Shown piece after piece: positions 6,678 through 10,350 of a DNA stretch of 10,350 nucleotides; positions within the stretch are counted from its first letter, which is position 1; every line of letters starts with the position of its first letter. Location: positions 1-10,350 of the forward strand of contig JAIVGT010000203.1 in assembly GCA_020201485.1 (NCBI GenBank), read 5' to 3'. Origin of the DNA: Halobacteriales archaeon (GTDB lineage Archaea; Thermoplasmatota; SW-10-69-26; JACQPN01; JAIVGT01). Both the position numbers and the translations under genes were made by a program. The notes beneath the pieces were generated by a model. That model searched no databases. It saw nothing but the letters and a program-made list of their open reading frames with translations, and had not been told where the DNA came from.

Positions 6678-7364
6678 TCAGTCGTCGCGGCGGTCGTCGC
6701 GGCGCGCCGTGACGAGCACGCACGCGCCGAAGGTCAGGGGCCGCGCGCGCACGTCCACGAAGCCGTGCCGGGGCAAGGCCTGCAGCATGTCGGGCAGCCA
6801 GCGGCTCGTCCGGATGAGGCGGGGCAGCTCCTCCGCGACGTCCCGCCACGCCGGGTCGCGCGCGAGGCGGGGCTGCGCGATGCGCCACCATGCTGCCCAC
6901 GCGCTGCGCCACGGCCTCGGCGGGTAGGCGAAATCGTACGCGAGCAGCACGCCGCCGGGGCGCAAGGCGCGCGCGGCGCGCGGGAGCCAGCGGTCGAGGC
7001 GCACGTACTTCGGGAGGTACGCGGCGAGCACGGCGTCGAAGCTGCTCGGGGGCGGCTCCCAGGACTCGGCATCGCCCTGCACGAAGCGCACGGTGGGCAG
7101 GCGCACGTTCGCCCGTGCCTGGGCGAGCATGCTCGCGCTCAGGTCCACGCCGAGGGCTTGGCCGTGGCAACGATCCGCGGCGGCGCGCGTGAGCAGGCCC
7201 GTGCCGCAGGCGTAGTCGAGCACGTCGCCGCGACGCGGTAGCTCGCGCAGGAGCGCGCGCTTCCATCGCGCGTCCTGGCCGAGGGTCGCCCAGCGCAGCA
7301 CGGACTCGTAGCTCGGGCCGGCATCGGCGAAGAAGCGGCGCGCCAGCTCCTGCTCAGCCGGCAT
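6678..7364 (-). CDS. SAM-dependent methyltransferase, UbiE/MenG-like
   Basis: 228 residues, the size of UbiE/MenG quinone methyltransferases. Class I motifs are in order: VLDYACGTGLL (48-58) for SAM binding, GVDLSASML (72-80) with the acidic residue at the end of strand 2, GDAE (97-100), FDAVLAAYLPKYV (109-121) and LRPGGVLLAYDF (134-145). The N-terminal FFADAGPSYESVLRWATLGQ with nearby RWKRAL recalls the FD-x-IAPxYDxxN...DRRWR region of MenG. Likely role: methylation of a prenylated aromatic head group such as demethylmenaquinone. It is the last clear gene of the four-gene operon; its ATG lies 11 bases inside the UbiA-like gene and is preceded by GGTGGTG. Other small-molecule substrates cannot be excluded. 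The C-terminal RRDDRRDD tail is unusual and very polar. Confidence 0.85.
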   Translation of the reverse strand: MPAEQELARRFFADAGPSYESVLRWATLGQDARWKRALLRELPRRGDVLDYACGTGLLTRAAADRCHGQALGVDLSASMLAQARANVRLPTVRFVQGDAESWEPPPSSFDAVLAAYLPKYVRLDRWLPRAARALRPGGVLLAYDFAYPPRPWRSAWAAWWRIAQPRLARDPAWRDVAEELPRLIRTSRWLPDMLQALPRHGFVDVRARPLTFGACVLVTARRDDRRDD

Positions 7365-8130
7365 GCTGCAGCACCACCATCGCCGTCAGGCCCAGGACCA
7401 TCGCATATTGCAAGCGGAGCAGCTGCTTCGCGTGCGCGTTCACCTCGTCGGGCATGGTGAGCCGCGTGGCGCAGCGCACGCTCAGGCTATGGCAGGGGCC
7501 GTTCGAGCCTCCGCGCAGCGCGTTCTGCTCCTTCGCGCACACCGCGCCCCGGCCGCACCGCCGCAGGCCCCACGTCCAGAGATGCTCGAGCGCGAGCGCC
7601 GCCGGGAGCACGCCCGCCGCCCACACCGCCGGGCTGGGCCAGGCCAGGGTCTGCAGGCTGAAGCTGGCCCAGACGGGCATCGCCCCCCAGGTGAGCGCGT
7701 AGACGAGCGGGCGGTGCAGGACGCGCACGACGTTGTAGCCCACGACGCCGAGCACGGCGATGCCGAGCGGGAGCAGGAGCCATGCGCTGTACGCGAGCGC
7801 CATCCACGCGCCGATGCCGAGCATGCCGGCCAGGCCGAGGAACGCGAGCGCCAGGTGGTGCGCGCGCGGCACGCTCGGAGCGGTCGTGCGGTCCTGCAGC
7901 TCGTCCAGCCGGTACGCGCCCAGGCCCACGCCGAGCCCGAGCAGCGCCAGCTCCGCGACGAAGCGCACCCCATCCACCTCGGGCGCGAGGAACGTCCCCA
8001 CCGTGCAGAGGAGCAGCACCATGGCCAGCCGCGGCGCGTGCAGCAGGGCGAGCGACTCGCGCGCGTAGCCCCGCGGCTGGACGACGAGGCGCACCGGCAC
8101 CGGCCGCGCCGCCTCGAGCGCGGGGATCAC
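7354..8130 (-). CDS. UbiA-like polytopic membrane protein (putative prenyltransferase)
   Basis: 258 residues with about seven hydrophobic segments. The N-terminal pattern (RGYARESLALLHAPR at 20-34, then a helix) resembles UbiA prenyltransferases, which attach polyprenyl tails to aromatic or other acceptors in the membrane. The first acidic motif is reduced to GAYRLDELQDR (71-81), with Asp76, Glu77 and Asp80, instead of NDxxDxxxD. A YNVV segment (132-135) and LTWGAMPVWASF (146-157) follow. From memory this matches a UbiA-related group with ALDELHGR and ALAWGAFPV blocks. No second Asp motif is seen. A cytoplasmic-looking loop (190-225) holds four cysteines (192, 198, 213, 220), unusual for the family. 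The GTG start overlaps the preceding stop by 4 bases (GTGA), with GGAGG 7 bases upstream. The operon position between a polyprenyl synthase and a UbiE-like methyltransferase supports tail attachment, but activity is uncertain. Confidence 0.7.
   Translation of the reverse strand: MIPALEAARPVPVRLVVQPRGYARESLALLHAPRLAMVLLLCTVGTFLAPEVDGVRFVAELALLGLGVGLGAYRLDELQDRTTAPSVPRAHHLALAFLGLAGMLGIGAWMALAYSAWLLLPLGIAVLGVVGYNVVRVLHRPLVYALTWGAMPVWASFSLQTLAWPSPAVWAAGVLPAALALEHLWTWGLRRCGRGAVCAKEQNALRGGSNGPCHSLSVRCATRLTMPDEVNAHAKQLLRLQYAMVLGLTAMVVLQHAG
7372..7378 (-). promoter_or_regulatory. SD-like site for the methyltransferase
   Basis: GGTGGTG on the minus strand, 7 bases before the ATG at 7364 and inside the end of the UbiA-like gene. 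A partial match to the archaeal GGAGGTGA consensus. Confidence 0.45.
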
Positions 8131-8897
8131 GGCGCTTCCTCCAGGGGCAGGGCCGCGCGCACGATGCGCAGCGGCGCCGCGGCGAGGGCGTCGCGCGCCG
8201 CACCCGCCGGCAGGCCCTGGGCAAGGTCGCGGGCGCGCTCGGCGAGGCGCACCGCATGCGCCGCGTCGCCCCCTGCGTCGGCCGCGTCATCCGCCGCCTG
8301 GTAGGCCAAGCCGAGCGTCTCGCCGAAGTCTCCGGCGGCAGCCGGGTCCGCGCCGGCGCCGCACGCGCCGAGCTCCGCCGCGAGGCGGAAGAGCACCGCG
8401 GTCTTGCCCCGTGCCACCTCCCCGCCCTGCTCCCCCAGCGCCTCGCGCCACGCCCCGCGCCAGGCGGCGAGGAGCGCGGCAGCGACGCGCGCGCTCGCCT
8501 CCGGCTCCTGCACCAGGCCCATCGCCAGCGCGAGGCAGGCATCCCCGGCCAACGCCGCGAGGGCATCCGGGCGGCGGGCCCCGGCCCTCCCGCGCAAGGC
8601 GTCGCGCAGCACGCCGCGGGTCGCCGGCCGGCCGCGCCGCGTCCAGTCGTCGTCCACGATGTCGTCGTGGATGAGCGTGGCCGTGTGCACGAGCTCGACG
8701 GCGACCGCGTGGCGGAGCGCGACCGCGCGGGCCCCGCCGCCATGCGCATCGTGCACGAGGAGGAGCACGCACGGCCGCAGCCGCTTCCCGCCCCGGGTCG
8801 CGGGTCCGAGCACGTCCCGCACTTCCACGGGCTGCTCCGCGAGCACGCCCGCGAGCGCCGCGTCGGCCTCGGCCTGCGCCGCGTCCCACCGGCTCAT
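8127..8897 (-). CDS. trans-Polyprenyl diphosphate synthase
   Basis: 256 residues, shorter than the usual 300-330. It condenses isopentenyl diphosphate units onto an allylic primer in the cytoplasm. GGKRLRP (36-42) binds substrate phosphate. The first Asp-rich motif is LIHDDIVDDD, DDxxD at 78-82. GKTAVLF (164-170) matches the conserved Lys-Thr block. The second Asp-rich motif is GLAYQAADDAAD, DDxxD at 203-207. The residue five before the first motif is Ala73, with Thr74 next; small residues here usually allow long chains, whereas archaeal geranylgeranyl synthases tend to have an aromatic residue. A C30 or longer product for a quinone tail is thus plausible, but GGPP cannot be excluded. The ATG overlaps the preceding flavoprotein stop by 4 bases (ATGA) and has a GGGGTGG site upstream. 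The frame is open further upstream, but that is antisense-like noise within the reductase gene. Confidence 0.88.
   Translation of the reverse strand: MSRWDAAQAEADAALAGVLAEQPVEVRDVLGPATRGGKRLRPCVLLLVHDAHGGGARAVALRHAVAVELVHTATLIHDDIVDDDWTRRGRPATRGVLRDALRGRAGARRPDALAALAGDACLALAMGLVQEPEASARVAAALLAAWRGAWREALGEQGGEVARGKTAVLFRLAAELGACGAGADPAAAGDFGETLGLAYQAADDAADAGGDAAHAVRLAERARDLAQGLPAGAARDALAAAPLRIVRAALPLEEAP
8138..8142 (-). promoter_or_regulatory. Shine-Dalgarno site for the UbiA-like gene
   Basis: A perfect GGAGG on the minus strand, 7 bases before the GTG at 8130. It lies inside the last codons of the polyprenyl synthase gene and settles the GTG as the start. Confidence 0.65.
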
Positions 8898-10036
8898 CGG
8901 GCCCACCCCGCGCGCTGCCAGGCTTGCGCCAGTCCGAAGCGCATCGCCAGCCCCGGGTGCCGCACCACGCGGCGCAGCGTCGCGCGCGGGTCGCGGTCGA
9001 GCTGCTCGAAGGGCAGGCCGTCCAGCGCGCGCACGAGGCGCGCGAACAGCCGCAGGTCGCCCGGCCCGTCCCAGTAGGACCGGATGCGCCAATGCGCCTC
9101 GTCGCGGCCGCGGAAGTGCGCGCGCAGGCGCTCCGGGTAGCGCGTGAGCTGCCCGGCGGCGAGGCAATCCGCGAGCAGCGAGGCCGATTCCAAGGCGGGA
9201 CCCATGCCGTCGCCGGTGAGCGGGCCGACCGCCCCCGCCGCGTCCCCGACGGCGGCGACGGGCACGCCCGACGGCAGGTGCTGGAGCGCGCGCTCCACGG
9301 GCAAGCCCTCCCAGATGGGCAGGTTCGCCCCGACCCAGCGCTGCTCCGCGATGCCGAGGCGCTCCTCCGTCGCGCGCAAGGCGTGGCGATGGTCGCGCGG
9401 GCGGTGCGGGTCGAGCGGGTCCCAGCCCACGCCGACGTTCGCGACGCCGTCCGGACGGGGGAAGACCCACGTGTACCCGGAGAACTCCGTGAAGTGGCTG
9501 GGCACGATGGCGTGCAGCCAGCCCTCGGAGAAGCGTTCGTCGCGCAGCGGCACGTTCGCGTAGAACGCGAGGAGCGGCTTCCGGAGCTCACCCGTGAACC
9601 CGAAGCGCTGCGCGCCCACGCTCGGCCAGCCGCTCGCGTCCACGACGAGCTTGCCCGGCAAGGCATCGAGCCCCTGGGGGGCGACGCGCGCGCCGAGGTG
9701 CAGCTCCGCCCCCAGCTTCGCCAGCCGCTCCGCCCACCGGCGCTGCACGACGTGCCGGTAGCTCATGTACGCCTCGCGCACCGGCAGGCGCGCGGTCACG
9801 TGCTCGCCCGGCCGCGGCCAGCAGTGCATCATGAAGCCTTGCAGCCGCGCGACGAAGCCGTGCGCCGCGTCCTTCGGCAGCGGGCAAAGCGCAGGCTCGG
9901 TCCACGCCTCGCCGCACGCATCGAACACGCCCGGGTCGCGATGCTCCTCCCACACGTGCACGTCGTGCCCCTGCGCGAGCAGATGCTCCGCCACCGCCAG
10001 GCCGCCCACGCTGCCGCCGACCACGTCCACGCGCAT
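8894..10036 (-). CDS. Geranylgeranyl reductase-like flavoprotein
   Basis: 380 residues, typical of the geranylgeranyl reductase/FixC-like group, which saturates double bonds in isoprenoid chains. A Rossmann FAD site opens the protein: VDVVGGSVGGLAVAEHLL (3-20), with Glu30 at the end of strand 2. DASG (133-136) is the second dinucleotide-fold motif. GYTWVFP (187-193) is the YxWxFP signature of this group. GDAAGAVGPLTGDGMGPALE (264-283) binds FAD. In archaea, relatives saturate membrane ether lipids or menaquinone tails; here the first place in an operon with a polyprenyl synthase, a UbiA-like protein and a methyltransferase suggests quinone-tail or lipid saturation. ATG at 10036 begins exactly at the FAD strand and has a weak TATA-like box 27.5 bases upstream. 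A longer in-frame ATG at 10114 would add 26 Arg/Gly-rich residues and cover the promoter, so it was rejected. Confidence 0.88.
   Translation of the reverse strand: MRVDVVGGSVGGLAVAEHLLAQGHDVHVWEEHRDPGVFDACGEAWTEPALCPLPKDAAHGFVARLQGFMMHCWPRPGEHVTARLPVREAYMSYRHVVQRRWAERLAKLGAELHLGARVAPQGLDALPGKLVVDASGWPSVGAQRFGFTGELRKPLLAFYANVPLRDERFSEGWLHAIVPSHFTEFSGYTWVFPRPDGVANVGVGWDPLDPHRPRDHRHALRATEERLGIAEQRWVGANLPIWEGLPVERALQHLPSGVPVAAVGDAAGAVGPLTGDGMGPALESASLLADCLAAGQLTRYPERLRAHFRGRDEAHWRIRSYWDGPGDLRLFARLVRALDGLPFEQLDRDPRATLRRVVRHPGLAMRFGLAQAWQRAGWAR
8903..8909 (-). promoter_or_regulatory. SD-like site for the polyprenyl synthase
   Basis: GGGGTGG on the minus strand, 5 bases before the ATG at 8897, inside the end of the reductase gene. 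A partial match only. Confidence 0.35.
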
Positions 10037-10059
10037 GCCCCGCGAGCCGCGCCGCCCGC

Positions 10060-10068
10060 GATGAGCCT
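10060..10068 (-). promoter_or_regulatory. Weak TATA-like box for the isoprenoid operon
   Basis: The minus strand reads GGCTCATCG. GCTCAT is centred 27.5 bases before the ATG at 10036. The base match is poor; the call rests on spacing. Confidence 0.3.
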
Positions 10069-10110
10069 TCCCGCTGCATCGTGCCCCTCGACCGAACGGG
10101 TGCAGGGGGC

Positions 10111-10121
10111 GCAACCTTCTT
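10111..10121 (+). promoter_or_regulatory. TATA-like box for the thiolase gene
   Basis: GCAACCTTCTT, similar to the boxes at 1198 and 1701. CTTCT is centred 35 bases before the TTG at 10153, which leaves room for a leader of roughly 8 bases. Confidence 0.4.
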
Positions 10122-10152
10122 CCCCCGCGCCCGCGTAGCGTCGCTGATATCC

Positions 10153-10350
10153 TTGCGCCACGTCGCCATCGTCGCCGGCGGGCTCGCCAAGTTCGGTGTG
10201 CGCAACGCCACGTGGAAGGAGCTCGTCCAGGAAGCGGGCAAGGCCACGTTCGACGCGGCGCCCGGCCTCGACAAGAAGGAGGTGGACTCGCTCTTCGTCG
10301 GAGCGGCGGAGCCGGAGCGCCTCGCCTTCCAGAGCCACGTCGCCCCCCTC
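10153..10350 (+). CDS. Thiolase, archaeal acetyl-CoA acetyltransferase type (5' part)
   Basis: The first 66 codons are present and the gene runs off the window in frame. The N-terminus RHVAIVAGGLAKFGVRNATW followed by KELVQEA (24-30), an alpha-helical stretch and EVDSLFVGAAEPER (43-56) matches archaeal SCP2-type thiolases, whose start pattern is a VAIVGxGxTKFG block and a later E(I/V)DSLFVG block. Such enzymes join two acetyl-CoA to acetoacetyl-CoA, the first step of the mevalonate route to isoprenoids; they are usually followed by a DUF35 zinc-ribbon gene and sometimes HMG-CoA synthase, which lie outside this window. The active-site cysteine is also outside. The start is taken as TTG, the only normal start codon just before RHVAIV. 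It is transcribed away from the isoprenoid operon. Confidence 0.85.
   Translation, partial: MRHVAIVAGGLAKFGVRNATWKELVQEAGKATFDAAPGLDKKEVDSLFVGAAEPERLAFQSHVAPL

Noticed and set aside
8287..9666. Long minus-strand frames inside the reductase and polyprenyl synthase genes
   Set aside because: They are Arg/Ser/Ala-rich shifted readings of genes with complete motifs in another frame.
10037..10114. N-terminal extension of the reductase to the ATG at 10114
   Set aside because: It adds Arg/Gly-rich residues before the FAD strand, which normally begins at the N-terminus, and would cover the likely promoter.

Overview
The window looks like GC-rich archaeal chromosome. The signs are a geranylgeranyl-reductase-type flavoprotein with the YxWxFP signature, an archaeal-type thiolase, a tiny two-CxxC zinc ribbon, and TATA-like boxes placed about 25-28 bases in front of start codons with no leader and no Shine-Dalgarno (SD) site. 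Third codon positions are almost all G or C by eye. The proteins are rich in Ala and Arg and not strongly acidic, so a typical haloarchaeon is unlikely; a GC-rich euryarchaeal or Thermoplasmatota-like lineage is a guess only.

Left part (1-2537): the first codons of a probable divergent minus-strand gene lie at the edge. Four plus-strand genes follow, each with its own promoter-like box: a secreted alpha/beta hydrolase, a 135-residue two-helix membrane protein, a 44-residue zinc ribbon, and a HAD phosphatase of the SerB type. Centre-left (2594-4978, minus strand) is a coupled pabB-pabC pair (chorismate to p-aminobenzoate) followed by a 58-residue unknown.

The 412-base gap at 4979-5391 is not empty. 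It holds a small gene whose coding signal changes frame, probably a broken or mis-assembled membrane protein. It leads into an isocitrate/isopropylmalate-family dehydrogenase (5392-6507) with its own promoter. A second coding-like stretch with unclear frame lies at 6504-6677 on the minus strand.

Right part (6678-10036, minus strand) is a tight operon, read right to left: geranylgeranyl-reductase-like flavoprotein, trans-polyprenyl diphosphate synthase, UbiA-like membrane protein, UbiE/MenG-like methyltransferase. Adjacent genes overlap by 4, 4 and 11 bases. Together they can make a polyprenyl tail, attach it to a head group, methylate the head and saturate the tail, which fits menaquinone or a related membrane lipid. 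A thiolase gene, cut by the window end, starts divergently from the same intergenic region and could supply acetoacetyl-CoA to the mevalonate pathway.

The first gene of each unit looks leaderless, while genes inside the operon carry SD-like sites. No tRNA, rRNA, CRISPR, insertion sequence or clear terminator was seen.
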